A stretch of DNA of 64,000 nt, taken from Gimesia aquarii. GTDB taxonomy: Bacteria > Planctomycetota > Planctomycetia > Planctomycetales > Planctomycetaceae. The DNA lies in assembly GCF_007748175.1 (NCBI RefSeq), contig NZ_CP037422.1, forward strand, positions 4,210,327 through 4,274,326, written 5' to 3'. Every line of letters starts with the position of its first letter. Positions within the stretch are counted from its first letter, which is position 1. Made by a program: the position numbers and the translations under genes. The notes under the pieces were generated by a model. It was not told the origin of the DNA and did no database searches. It saw only the letters and a program-made list of their open reading frames with translations. Below are positions 17,381-25,829 of the stretch, piece after piece.

Positions 17381-20359
17381 TTAATTGAGAAAACGAAATT
17401 CAGTGGAGGCGAAAAGAATCTGACAATAAGAGGCCCAGGCTTGTAATCGAGCCGCCGATGGATCGGAATTCGAATTCGCCAGAGATTCAATATACTGGAG
17501 CGCTTCAGTCTGCTCTGCTGCTTCTGCTTCGCGTCCCAGACAAGTCAAATATAACTGAGATATTCTTTCCTGATCATTTTGTTTTGCATCTTCTAATAAG
17601 CGCTGTGCAGTGGCCTGCGCCTGCTCAACCACAAACGGGCTATTCATCATAAACAGCGCCTGGGCGGGAACCGTTGTCACCGGTCGATTTCCAACCAGCA
17701 TTTCTGGTGCAGGAAAATCAAAGACCGCGAGAGCCGCTGGTACATTTCCCCGCACAATGGGTAAATAGACACTGCGACGATACTGATGAGGATTCTCTTT
17801 CACTTTTTGATTCTTGTTGGGATTTACCGCCTGCTCGGGGTAATGGTCGACTGAAGAACCGCCCTGCTTCAAATCAATTTTTCCGGAAATCGATAACACA
17901 GCATCCCGAATACTTTCCGCTGACAACCGCCTGCGATTCATCCGCCAGAGGGTATGATTTCCCGGATCTTGCTCATATTGAGCCGCACTGAATTCCGAAC
18001 TCAGACGGTATGTCTTACTCAACATAATCTGACTAATGAGAGTTTTGATCGACCAACCTTCTTTAACAAAGCGAATCGCCAGATAGTCTAACAGTTCAGG
18101 ATGCGTGGGCTGCTCTCCCAGGTGACCAAAGTTATCGACACTACGTACCAGGCCATTTCCAAACAAGTGTTTCCAGACCCGATTCACAATCACGCGGCTC
18201 GCCAGTGGATTCTCGGGACGGCTCAACCAGTTGGCCAATTCGAGACGTCCACTCTGACGCGGACTCACGGGACGCGATTTCACAACAGAAGCAATCGTCA
18301 AAAACCCGCGATCGACTTTGTCACCCAGTTGATGAATATTTCCCCGCCGCGCGATACGATAATCTCCTGGTTCAGGCTGCTCACCTACAGCAAGCGCCAC
18401 CGGTGCCGGAGGTGGTGCCTGCTCTTTCAACTCGGCGATCTGCGACTTTAATTTTTTCACGGCAACTTGCAGACTTTTGATCTTCTTCTGCCTGGTGGTA
18501 TCCTCAGGCTTCCGTGCTTCGATTGCTCCGGCCAGAGCAGCCTCTTGTTTTGGCAATTCAAATTGCGGAAGAAACTGAACCGCATCCACAATCACATAAC
18601 CTGAAGTACCTTTATTCGAGATGACAACTGAACTGTTTTTACCGGCTTCAAATTCAAAGCGGCCCAGTGAGACGAACATACTATCAATGGGAGCTGGTTT
18701 TGATTGATTGACATAAACCGTCTTCGCACCTTGATGCGAATGAATCGTCACCGGCACACGATTGGCACGCCCGTTACTGCCTGCAAAGGCAAAACGAACT
18801 TCATACTTTCCGGCTGCGGGCAGATCGGGGACAAAACGAACTGATTTCTCCCCTTTACTCTGATTAAGATCATGTATGTAACCGGTCCCTAAATAATTTT
18901 TAGAGTAAATCGATTCTTTCCATTCACCTGTTTTCACCGCGTGCACGTCATCAACGACAATCCCAGGCAGTGACTTTAAGTGCTCCTGCTGATCTTTTTT
19001 GTTCTGAAGCGATTTGAGTTCTTTCGAACTCGCTTTCAGTTTCTTTTCCAATGACTTCAACTGCGATTGATACTTTTCCAGTGCCGCCGCATGCTCCGGT
19101 TTAATTGGCAAAGGACGTGTCATCCATCCGGAAACAAACTGGTTATTCAGTCGATTCCCCTTCACCGTTTCCGTACTGCGGAAGATGCCTGCCAACGCGT
19201 AATAGTCGGTCATGGGAATCGGATCGAACTTATGGTCGTGACAGCGGGCACATCCCAGTGTCATGCCCATAAAAGCACGGCCGGTCACGTCGATCTGCTC
19301 ATCAACGACATCCATACGTAATTTCTCTTTATCCCGCTCACTGAGCATTTTGGCTCCCATCGCCAGAAATCCGGTGGCGATGATATTGCGAGACAACTCG
19401 GCATCATTCTCATAAGGCAGGAGATCACCGGCAATCTGCTCTCGGATAAATTGATCGTATGGTTTGTCTTCATTGAACGCCTTGATAACATAATCGCGAT
19501 ACCGCCACGCATTATAAAACGTCAGGTTAATATCGAGGCCATTCGAATCGGCATAGCGGGCAAGATCGAGCCAGTGCCGTCCCCAGGTCTCACCAAACTG
19601 TGGCGTATTCAGCAATCGGTCAATCAGATGTTCATAAGCCTGTGGCGATTTGTCATTCAGAAATTCTTGAATTTCTTCCGGTGACGGAGGGAGACCAGTC
19701 AAATCAAAATAGACGCGACGAATCAATGTGCGTTTGTCGGCATCTGACACGGGTTTCAGCTTAGACTGTTCCAGCTTCGCAAGAATAAAGCGGTCAATGG
19801 GATTCGCAGACCATGTTTTATCTTTGACGTCCGGAACCTTGGGATTTTTTAGAGGTCGAAACGACCAGAACTCGCGTTCTTTATCAAAGTCGATCGCCAG
19901 TTGCTTTTTCGTTTTGGGACGGGTTGTTGCTTTTCCCTTACGTGGATCGGGCGCACCCATTTGAATCCACTTTTTAAAATCGTTAATGACTTGTACCGGC
20001 AGCTTCTCATCCGGCGGCATCGCATAAAAATCAGGATCATGCTCGATTGCCTGCAGAATTAAACTCTGCTTGAGATTTCCGGGTACGACTGCTTTGCCGG
20101 AGTCGCCCCCCTGCAACATTCCTTCTCGTGTGTCGACCACAAAGGACGCACTTTCGACATCGGGTTCTCCGGAATGGCATTCATAACAATGTTCTACCAA
20201 AACGGGACGAATTTTCTTCTCAAAGAATTCTATGCCCGCTTGCTGATTCTGAGCAACTGCTTTTTGAGTCGGAGCTTGTGCGCTCACCGTCTGCGCGTTG
20301 AAGAGATTCAAAGCAGAGACGAATACAATCAGGAATGAAAAATAGAGGTAAGACCGCAA
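17381..20359 (-). CDS. PSCyt1-DUF1549-DUF1553 cytochrome with golvesin-like insert
   Basis: A protein of about 992 residues. The TTG at 20359 is chosen because AAGGAG (20367-20372) sits 7 nt upstream and the product then begins with a signal peptide (RSYLYFSFLIVFVSALNLF); an upstream TTG at 20398 is the longer alternative. PSCyt1 carries CYECH. DUF1549 has RFILAKLEQSKLKP, LTGLPPSPEE, TWGRHWLDLARYADSNG and the second heme motif CARCH. The insert at residues about 460-610 (AAGKYEVRFAFAGSNGRANRVPVTI, then GYVIVDAVQFLP) resembles golvesin/xanthan-lyase-associated beta-sandwich domains rather than the CBM-like insert of the first copy. DUF1553 starts at LELANWLSRPENPLASRV. A coiled linker rich in Lys/Gln precedes it. 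Confidence 0.87.
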   Translation of the reverse strand: MRSYLYFSFLIVFVSALNLFNAQTVSAQAPTQKAVAQNQQAGIEFFEKKIRPVLVEHCYECHSGEPDVESASFVVDTREGMLQGGDSGKAVVPGNLKQSLILQAIEHDPDFYAMPPDEKLPVQVINDFKKWIQMGAPDPRKGKATTRPKTKKQLAIDFDKEREFWSFRPLKNPKVPDVKDKTWSANPIDRFILAKLEQSKLKPVSDADKRTLIRRVYFDLTGLPPSPEEIQEFLNDKSPQAYEHLIDRLLNTPQFGETWGRHWLDLARYADSNGLDINLTFYNAWRYRDYVIKAFNEDKPYDQFIREQIAGDLLPYENDAELSRNIIATGFLAMGAKMLSERDKEKLRMDVVDEQIDVTGRAFMGMTLGCARCHDHKFDPIPMTDYYALAGIFRSTETVKGNRLNNQFVSGWMTRPLPIKPEHAAALEKYQSQLKSLEKKLKASSKELKSLQNKKDQQEHLKSLPGIVVDDVHAVKTGEWKESIYSKNYLGTGYIHDLNQSKGEKSVRFVPDLPAAGKYEVRFAFAGSNGRANRVPVTIHSHQGAKTVYVNQSKPAPIDSMFVSLGRFEFEAGKNSSVVISNKGTSGYVIVDAVQFLPQFELPKQEAALAGAIEARKPEDTTRQKKIKSLQVAVKKLKSQIAELKEQAPPPAPVALAVGEQPEPGDYRIARRGNIHQLGDKVDRGFLTIASVVKSRPVSPRQSGRLELANWLSRPENPLASRVIVNRVWKHLFGNGLVRSVDNFGHLGEQPTHPELLDYLAIRFVKEGWSIKTLISQIMLSKTYRLSSEFSAAQYEQDPGNHTLWRMNRRRLSAESIRDAVLSISGKIDLKQGGSSVDHYPEQAVNPNKNQKVKENPHQYRRSVYLPIVRGNVPAALAVFDFPAPEMLVGNRPVTTVPAQALFMMNSPFVVEQAQATAQRLLEDAKQNDQERISQLYLTCLGREAEAAEQTEALQYIESLANSNSDPSAARLQAWASYCQILFASTEFRFLN

Positions 20360-21455
20360 CACAGTTCTCCTTCTCGAAACCGTGAATGATGAACACAATC
20401 AATACGTTAACGGAAATCAAACTCTTAAGGATGGATGAGGTTCAGGCCGGGAGGAAGTTTGTTTGATCAATCGGATCGGGCCTGAATTTCAATCATCGGT
20501 CATTGTAATCCAAAAATGGTTGAATATGAACTAAATAAAGTCATTTTTTACCTTTTTAAGACAGTTCTGACTTAGAATTTACCAAACTAGTGTCAAACCG
20601 AACCCATTAGATACGAACAAACAGAATGCCCGCAATAATCGGCCCCAACAAACTAAAAGAAAACCCCCTCTTCTATTTCCTTAATGAACTAAAATTAATC
20701 CCTTCCCCCATTTCCGTTAGATTTCAACACCTGTATTTAAAATCAATAAGTCGTCTTGATATTTTCACGGCTCCAAAACCTCTCGTTTTCCAAGAGACAA
20801 ACCACACCTTGACACAGCCGTGCCTCTCGCGAAACTCCGTTTCTGCGTCGCGCGCGCGAGGCAACGTTTTTTCGGATAGTAATGACTTTCGCAGCTGCGA
20901 ATACTTTCACCATAAAACCCGCTAGGCATTCGAAATTTTGCAAAGACCTTCTCAAGTTCAGTTCTCGATGCTCACTACCATTTTGATCCCAAATGGTCCG
21001 TTCTTTACCAAAACCATGACCTGCGCGAACGCGCAAATACCATAACCGAGACATTAAGGCGCATAAACTTCGCTTGACCGCCTCATGCAGTTCACCAAAA
21101 TGTGACGTCGTTGAAAAGAAGCTCATCAAACAATCAATCAGGACAAACCAGACCAGCAATGTAATTCTCCTGCTGAAACAGACCCACTAAAATGACAGAC
21201 AGAGCATGTAGTAGGCTTTTATTTTCTGCGTACAACGCCCAGCTCAGATTCCATTCGGATTCATTCATTGTAGTTGATCGCATTCCAGCGCCTGAGATGA
21301 AAATCCGGCAGTAGTGCAAACCGAGGCTGATTCTTGAAATGAGTAAGATTTATTTTGCACTGTCGAATCTGGTTCTTATAATGAACAACACGCAGAACAC
21401 ACACCTTCACTTAAACTTTCCTCCTGAACCGTTTAGCCCACCTGGAGAGAATCTC
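20360..21455. other. 1.1-kb divergent spacer
   Basis: The spacer separates the minus-strand cytochrome gene from the plus-strand oxidoreductase gene. It has a perfect 8-bp inverted repeat TTCAGGCC/GGCCTGAA (20441-20448 with 20479-20486) and the GC-rich hairpin at 20822-20862. A minus-strand frame of 138 codons (20743-21159) has no ribosome site, an odd composition and no family signal, so I treat it as non-coding or as decayed sequence. Promoters for both flanking genes must lie here but none stands out. Confidence 0.4.
20822..20862 (+). repeat. GC-rich hairpin with T-tract, possible repeat element or terminator
   Basis: GCCTctCGCG (20822-20831) pairs with CGCGAGGC (20855-20862), enclosing a small GAAAC/GTTTC hairpin (20831-20835 with 20839-20843). 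It is followed by AACGTTTTTT. The base composition is sharply GC-rich inside an AT-rich spacer. It has the form of an intrinsic terminator on the plus strand, but no upstream plus-strand gene exists, so it may end an unannotated RNA or be a mobile palindromic repeat. Confidence 0.4.
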
Positions 21456-22769
21456 ATGGATCGCAGAAAGTTTCTACAAAATTCCGCCGCGGGAATCACT
21501 GCCACAATCGCTCTGGATGAAGTCGCGAAGGCCTCCGCCAGCGAACGTATTCGCGTTGGTATGATCGGGGCTGCGGGCCGTGCGTCTGCGCTCAATAAAT
21601 ACTTTGCCGCGAATCAGAACGCGGAAATTGTCTCAATCGCCGAGATTGATTCAGCCCGTCTGGGAAATACCGTCGAAACGGTCACCAAGTTACAGGGCAA
21701 ACAACCCCAGGTCTTTCAGGACTTTCGTCACCTGATCGACGACAACAGCATTGATGCCATCGTGGTGGGAACCCCCGACCATTGGCACGCCATTCCGACC
21801 ATCCTCGCCTGTCAGGCCGGGAAAGACGTCTATGTCGAAAAACCGGACGGCCACAATATTGTGGAAGGCCAACGCATGGTGGCTGCGCTGAAAAAGCACA
21901 AACGCATTGTGCAGATGGGCTCCCAGCATCGTTCCACAGAACGCTTAAAATCCGCCCTCGAATATATCCGCAGCGGTGCACTCGGATGTTGCCTCGTCGC
22001 GAAAGCCTGGGAAAGCACGCGTCAGGGAAATATCGGAAACCCACCCGACAGCACTCCCCCCAAAACTGTTGACTACGACATGTGGCTCGGTTCCGCCCCC
22101 AAACGGCCGTTCAACCGAAATCGATTTCATGGCCGCTGGCGCTGGTTCCACGATTACGGCACCGGAGACTTGGGCAATGATGGCGTGCATCGACTCGACA
22201 TGGCGTTCGCCGCCCTCAATGCCGCCTGTGAAGCACAGGGAGACGAAGCGGTCTCACTCCCCACAAAAATTTCAGCGACCGGCGGAAAATGGTATTTCGA
22301 CGATATGCAGGAATGGCCCGACACCTTGCAGGTCACCTATGAATACACGAGCAAGACACCGAAAATCCTGACCTATGAAATGCGGATCTGGGCTCCCTAT
22401 CATTACCACGGCGAATCCGAAGGTGCTGTGATCTACGGCGACAAAGCCCACATGACCATCGGCAACAGCCGTTGGCGCGTCTACGGAAACCGCGGTAAGT
22501 TAATCAAGGAAGTCAAAGGGGGCAGCGACGCCGCAGCTCACGTAGCAAACTTCCTGGACTGCATCAAAACCCGAAACAAACCGGTCTGTGACCTGGAAAG
22601 CGTGGGACACCCCGCTTCCGTCCTCTGCCACGCCGGCAACATCGCCGCCCGCGTTGGTCGAACGCTTGTTCTCGACCCTAAAACAGAAACATTCGTGAAT
22701 GACAACGAAGCCAACCAACTCCGCGGCCGCAAAGAATGGCGCAAGCCCTGGGAATTGCCTGAAGTCTGA
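21456..22769 (+). CDS. Gfo/Idh/MocA-family oxidoreductase, secreted
   Basis: A 437-residue protein. The start at 21456 is supported by GGAG 8 nt upstream and by the exported N-terminus MDRRKFLQNSAAGITATIA, a twin-arginine-type signal. The NAD(P)-binding Rossmann domain starts at residue about 33 (RVGMIGAAGRA), with the signature EKPDGHNIVEGQRMV near 130, where the usual EKP lysine is present. The C-terminal alpha/beta domain includes RWRWFHDYGTGDLGNDGVHRLDMA. Planctomycetes encode many such exported family members, probably acting on sugars or inositols with a bound cofactor. The gene is monocistronic. The substrate is unknown. Confidence 0.88.
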   Translation: MDRRKFLQNSAAGITATIALDEVAKASASERIRVGMIGAAGRASALNKYFAANQNAEIVSIAEIDSARLGNTVETVTKLQGKQPQVFQDFRHLIDDNSIDAIVVGTPDHWHAIPTILACQAGKDVYVEKPDGHNIVEGQRMVAALKKHKRIVQMGSQHRSTERLKSALEYIRSGALGCCLVAKAWESTRQGNIGNPPDSTPPKTVDYDMWLGSAPKRPFNRNRFHGRWRWFHDYGTGDLGNDGVHRLDMAFAALNAACEAQGDEAVSLPTKISATGGKWYFDDMQEWPDTLQVTYEYTSKTPKILTYEMRIWAPYHYHGESEGAVIYGDKAHMTIGNSRWRVYGNRGKLIKEVKGGSDAAAHVANFLDCIKTRNKPVCDLESVGHPASVLCHAGNIAARVGRTLVLDPKTETFVNDNEANQLRGRKEWRKPWELPEV

Positions 22770-22895
22770 ATTCCTTATGAAATGCTTATGGAATCAAGGT
22801 CTCGCTTCTACTGGACCTGACGACTTTATCTATCTACCTTTGTTTCGTGGCAATTCATTACGGAACCAAACATTGCCCAACGATAAAAACAAAAT

Positions 22896-23035
22896 GTAGG
22901 GGCGAACCCATGTGTTCGCCCGCCGCTATCCCACTTTCGCGCATTTCAAAACGAAACATAACCGCATCGATGATAAGATCTCAAATCACAACGATACCTC
23001 TACGACCACGGGCGGACACATGGGTCCGCCCCTAC
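22896..23035. repeat. Inverted-repeat element with 27-nt arms
   Basis: The left arm (22896-22922, starting GTAGGGGCGAACCCATGTG) and right arm (23009-23035, ending GGGTCCGCCCCTAC) are reverse complements at 25 of 27 positions, and both differences allow G-U pairs in one RNA sense. The 86-nt core has no ORF. The arms flank no gene, and the element sits 127 nt after the oxidoreductase stop. Similar GTAGGGGCGGACC-type repeats occur widely in environmental bacteria (from memory), so a non-autonomous mobile palindrome is likely. It may also act as a terminator. Confidence 0.75.
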
Positions 23036-23090
23036 CTGTTCTGAATTGAGCTGGCCACTCTTTAGGAAACCGATTGGACTCATCAAATAT

Positions 23091-23123
23091 TTTTCGTGTG
23101 TTTCGTGAATTTCGTGGTAGTAC
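23091..23123 (-). repeat. Dispersed CCACGAAATTCACGAAA-type repeat
   Basis: On the minus strand this reads ACTACCACGAAATTCACGAA followed by ACACACGAAAA. The same word family appears in both orientations at 37709-37840. It lies just after the 27-nt inverted repeat and just before the stop of the minus-strand VOC-like gene, so two unrelated repeat families are packed into one spacer. Confidence 0.6.
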
Positions 23124-23141
23124 AAATTCCAATTCCCAAAC

Positions 23142-24509
23142 TCACGGCTGATGAATTTTCAGCGGGTTCGTTTCCAGAATGATGTCATTAATCCCTGTCT
23201 GATTAAAGCCTTTGAAACCCTCTTCACGTTGCAGAATTTCCATGTGAGATCCGATCGCGCCTTCCCTGCAGAAGCGGTCGGCCTCTTCTGCGGAAATCAA
23301 ACCTTCTTCAAGCAGTGAAGCAATCCGCGTTTCTTCAACCGGCCAGATTTCACCGGCGGTAAACGCCTGCTTGAGATGCGGCAGATCCGTAAACGGTTTC
23401 ATCGTTTTGACTTCATTTTCGGCCGCCAGTTGATCGCGGGCCGCGTCGAAGTCGAACAGGCATTCGAGGTGATGCATGCCCGCCTGCAGAAATGCCTCGC
23501 CATGTAGACGGCACCAGAGTCCCACCGTTCCCAGTTCCTCCAGTTCCGGCAATGGTTCGTGTGCAAAGTCCTGTGAGACTTCTTCTGGCGACAAATCGAC
23601 GTCGGCAAAGATCACGACTCCTGTTGTGGGATGCTCCAATACTTGAGCCCCCCAGCCCGCTTCTTTGCCCGCATAAAAACGCTCGCGCAGGTCAAACCCC
23701 AGTAACTCAAATATCGCAATTAATCGTTGAAAATGTTGGCGACTGGAGCGATAGGTATGGTGGTCGTGATTCGCCCAACCCAAACCCATTGTATCCTGGC
23801 GGGCTTTTTGAATGCGGGCCACGGCATTGCGTTGTTGCCAGTAAGCACGCTCGGCAGCAAAAAAGAGATCGCAGGTGCGATCCACTCCCAAATCTTCAAT
23901 CGCAATTTTAATCAGTGACTCGGCATGTTCGAATCCAGCAACATCATCTGAAAAATCACGTTTGCGAAGACGAAAGGCTTCGGTATGAGAGAGCAGATCT
24001 TCCGGGTCAGTCTGAAAAGATCTCTCCACGGAATCAAGACGAACACCGTGCCGTTCAATGGCATGCAGCTCAAAATCGTTTTCCTGAAACGCCAGTCGAT
24101 GTCGCACCGCAGCACCGATTTCCCCTTCAATCGGAAGTTGCAGTGAGTATTGATGAATGGCCAGGAAATCCGCCACAGATTCCACGCGCAGAAACAGTCG
24201 TTCTGCGGATGAGGAACTGGATTGAATCGGCGGAAAATGCGCGGCCGGATGTTGAAACAATTTGAATCGAACATCGGTTATTTCTTCATATCCCAAACGA
24301 ACCAGGGTCGCCTCCAATTCATCGGACCACTGCAATTCGAGATGATCCACCCAATCAATCAAGCGAGTCCCCGTTTTCGCTTGCAAATCATTCGCAAATT
24401 TTCCGAGGGTGGGAGATTGTTGAGAAAACGTGACAATCCGCTCATTCAGAAAGTCGGCTGTCTCGGGAAAGCGTTTCCAGTCATAAGTTGCAAGTTGTTC
24501 GCCAGACAT
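23142..24509 (-). CDS. Probable two-domain VOC-fold metalloenzyme (possible DUF1338/HglS-like 2-oxoadipate enzyme)
   Basis: A 455-residue cytoplasmic protein with a strong AAGGAGAT ribosome site ahead of its ATG. I do not recognise it with certainty. Residues about 245-350 look like a vicinal-oxygen-chelate half: NHDHHTYRSSRQHF (248-260), a helix and FELLGFDL, a strand pair ending VVIFADVD, then GLWCRLHGEAFLQAGMHHLE with His336, His346, His347 and Glu349 as possible metal ligands. Residues about 50-115 (DWVDHLEL with His56, LVRLGYE, RLFLRVES) may be a first half. The NHxxTxR-like motif and length recall DUF1338/HglS enzymes, which convert 2-oxoadipate to 2-hydroxyglutarate. The gene is divergent from two lysine-degradation genes, which supports that idea. 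Function remains an inference. Confidence 0.45.
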   Translation of the reverse strand: MSGEQLATYDWKRFPETADFLNERIVTFSQQSPTLGKFANDLQAKTGTRLIDWVDHLELQWSDELEATLVRLGYEEITDVRFKLFQHPAAHFPPIQSSSSSAERLFLRVESVADFLAIHQYSLQLPIEGEIGAAVRHRLAFQENDFELHAIERHGVRLDSVERSFQTDPEDLLSHTEAFRLRKRDFSDDVAGFEHAESLIKIAIEDLGVDRTCDLFFAAERAYWQQRNAVARIQKARQDTMGLGWANHDHHTYRSSRQHFQRLIAIFELLGFDLRERFYAGKEAGWGAQVLEHPTTGVVIFADVDLSPEEVSQDFAHEPLPELEELGTVGLWCRLHGEAFLQAGMHHLECLFDFDAARDQLAAENEVKTMKPFTDLPHLKQAFTAGEIWPVEETRIASLLEEGLISAEEADRFCREGAIGSHMEILQREEGFKGFNQTGINDIILETNPLKIHQP

Positions 24510-24630
24510 GTTTTATCTCCTTCAAATTTTATTCTTTCCTCTCAGAATTGAGAGTCAAGTCACCTTTCTCTTTTAATACGATAATTATCCGTAAAATCGT
24601 AACTCAATCAGAAACGACTTTTCCAACGTA

Positions 24631-24656
24631 TATAATTGAGTAGAGACTGTTCTACT
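24631..24656 (+). promoter_or_regulatory. -10 box and inverted repeat in lysine-degradation divergent promoter
   Basis: TATAAT (24631-24636) is followed immediately by AGTAGA-N6-TCTACT (24639-24656), a perfect 6-bp inverted repeat placed about where transcription would begin. The -35 is poor. This arrangement suits a repressor or activator site controlling the operon at 24697-27368. No regulator gene is adjacent. Confidence 0.35.
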
Positions 24657-24696
24657 GAGAATACCACATCTTGAATTCACGTCTGGAGGACCTGGA

Positions 24697-25821
24697 ATGT
24701 CTCAAACCATCTTACTCATCGGCGCGGGAAAAATCGGACGCATGATTGCATCCTTGCTTAACGATTCCGGTGATTATCAACTGCGAATCGCGGACCGCGT
24801 TCCCGCGGCGTTAGAACGAATACAGAAACGCATTCCTTCCGCTGAAACCCATGCCCTGAATGCCGACTCGCATGCGGACCTGGTGCACATGATGCAAGGC
24901 TGCACCGCAGTCATTTCGGCGTTAAGTTTTCGAGAAAATCCGGGCGTCGCCCGCGCTGCGTTAGAAGCAGGCATTAACTATTTTGATCTCACCGAAGACC
25001 GGCAGACAACGGTCGCCGTCAAAGAGATCGCCAACGATGCCGTCCCCGGTCAGGTGTTTGTTCCTCAATGTGGTCTGGCTCCCGGCTTTGTGACGATTGT
25101 TTCAAAACATGTGATGGAATGGTTTGATGAGATCGATACCATTCGCATGCGCGTCGGCGCGTTGCCACAACATCCGACCAATGCGCTTTCCTATAATCTC
25201 ACCTGGTCTACCGACGGCCTGATTAATGAATATTGTAATCCGTGCGAAGAGATCCACGCGCACGAAATCAAGAATCGGCTCCCGCTAGAAGGACTGGAAC
25301 AGTTTACCCTCGATGGCAATGTCTATGAGGCATTTAATACTTCCGGAGGCCTGGGAACGTTATGCGAAACCATGCATGGACAGGTTCGCGAATTGAATTA
25401 CAAAACCATTCGTTACCCCGGCCATCACATGTTAATGAAGTTCCTGCTACAGGATCTCAGGCTCGCAGACCGGCGTGAATTACTGAAAGATGTGATGGAA
25501 CACGCGATTCCCATCACATTCCAGGATGTCGTGATCGTATTCTGCACCGTCACGGGAAAACGAAACGGACAATTTGTCGAAAAAAGCGACTTGCGCAAAC
25601 TCTATGCGCAGGAAGTCAAAGGAGAACAGTGGAGTGCAATTCAATTGACCACAGGAGCCGGCATCTGCGCGGTCGTCGATCTGGTTCAGCAGGATCAGAT
25701 AAACGGAACCGGGTTTCTCAAACAGGAAGATGTGCCGTTCGATCTGTTTATCAATAACCGATTTGGTCGTTACTATCAGACAGACAGTCTTCTCTCTGAA
25801 AAATCGAATTTTATCAAGTGA
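24697..25821 (+). CDS. Saccharopine dehydrogenase-family protein, probable lysine 6-dehydrogenase
   Basis: A 374-residue cytoplasmic protein with GGAGG upstream of its ATG. The N-terminus ILLIGAGKIGRMIASLL is a Rossmann dinucleotide-binding motif, followed by LNADSHADLVHMM, AVISALSF and FDLTEDRQTT, VPQCGLAPGFVTIVS, as in lysine 6-dehydrogenase and saccharopine dehydrogenase-like enzymes. The C-terminal part contains YKTIRYPGHHMLMKFLL. Lysine 6-dehydrogenase oxidises L-lysine at the epsilon carbon to 2-aminoadipate 6-semialdehyde (in equilibrium with piperideine-6-carboxylate). The next gene, 8 nt later, encodes an enzyme for exactly that aldehyde, which makes lysine catabolism the best reading. 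A role with saccharopine itself is the alternative. Confidence 0.8.
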   Translation: MSQTILLIGAGKIGRMIASLLNDSGDYQLRIADRVPAALERIQKRIPSAETHALNADSHADLVHMMQGCTAVISALSFRENPGVARAALEAGINYFDLTEDRQTTVAVKEIANDAVPGQVFVPQCGLAPGFVTIVSKHVMEWFDEIDTIRMRVGALPQHPTNALSYNLTWSTDGLINEYCNPCEEIHAHEIKNRLPLEGLEQFTLDGNVYEAFNTSGGLGTLCETMHGQVRELNYKTIRYPGHHMLMKFLLQDLRLADRRELLKDVMEHAIPITFQDVVIVFCTVTGKRNGQFVEKSDLRKLYAQEVKGEQWSAIQLTTGAGICAVVDLVQQDQINGTGFLKQEDVPFDLFINNRFGRYYQTDSLLSEKSNFIK

Positions 25822-25829
25822 GCTAAACT

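Noticed and set aside
20743..21159. 138-codon minus-strand reading frame in the 1.1-kb spacer
   Set aside because: No ribosome site, unusual Arg/Cys/Trp-rich composition and overlap with the GC-rich hairpin; no family features, so it is treated as non-coding.
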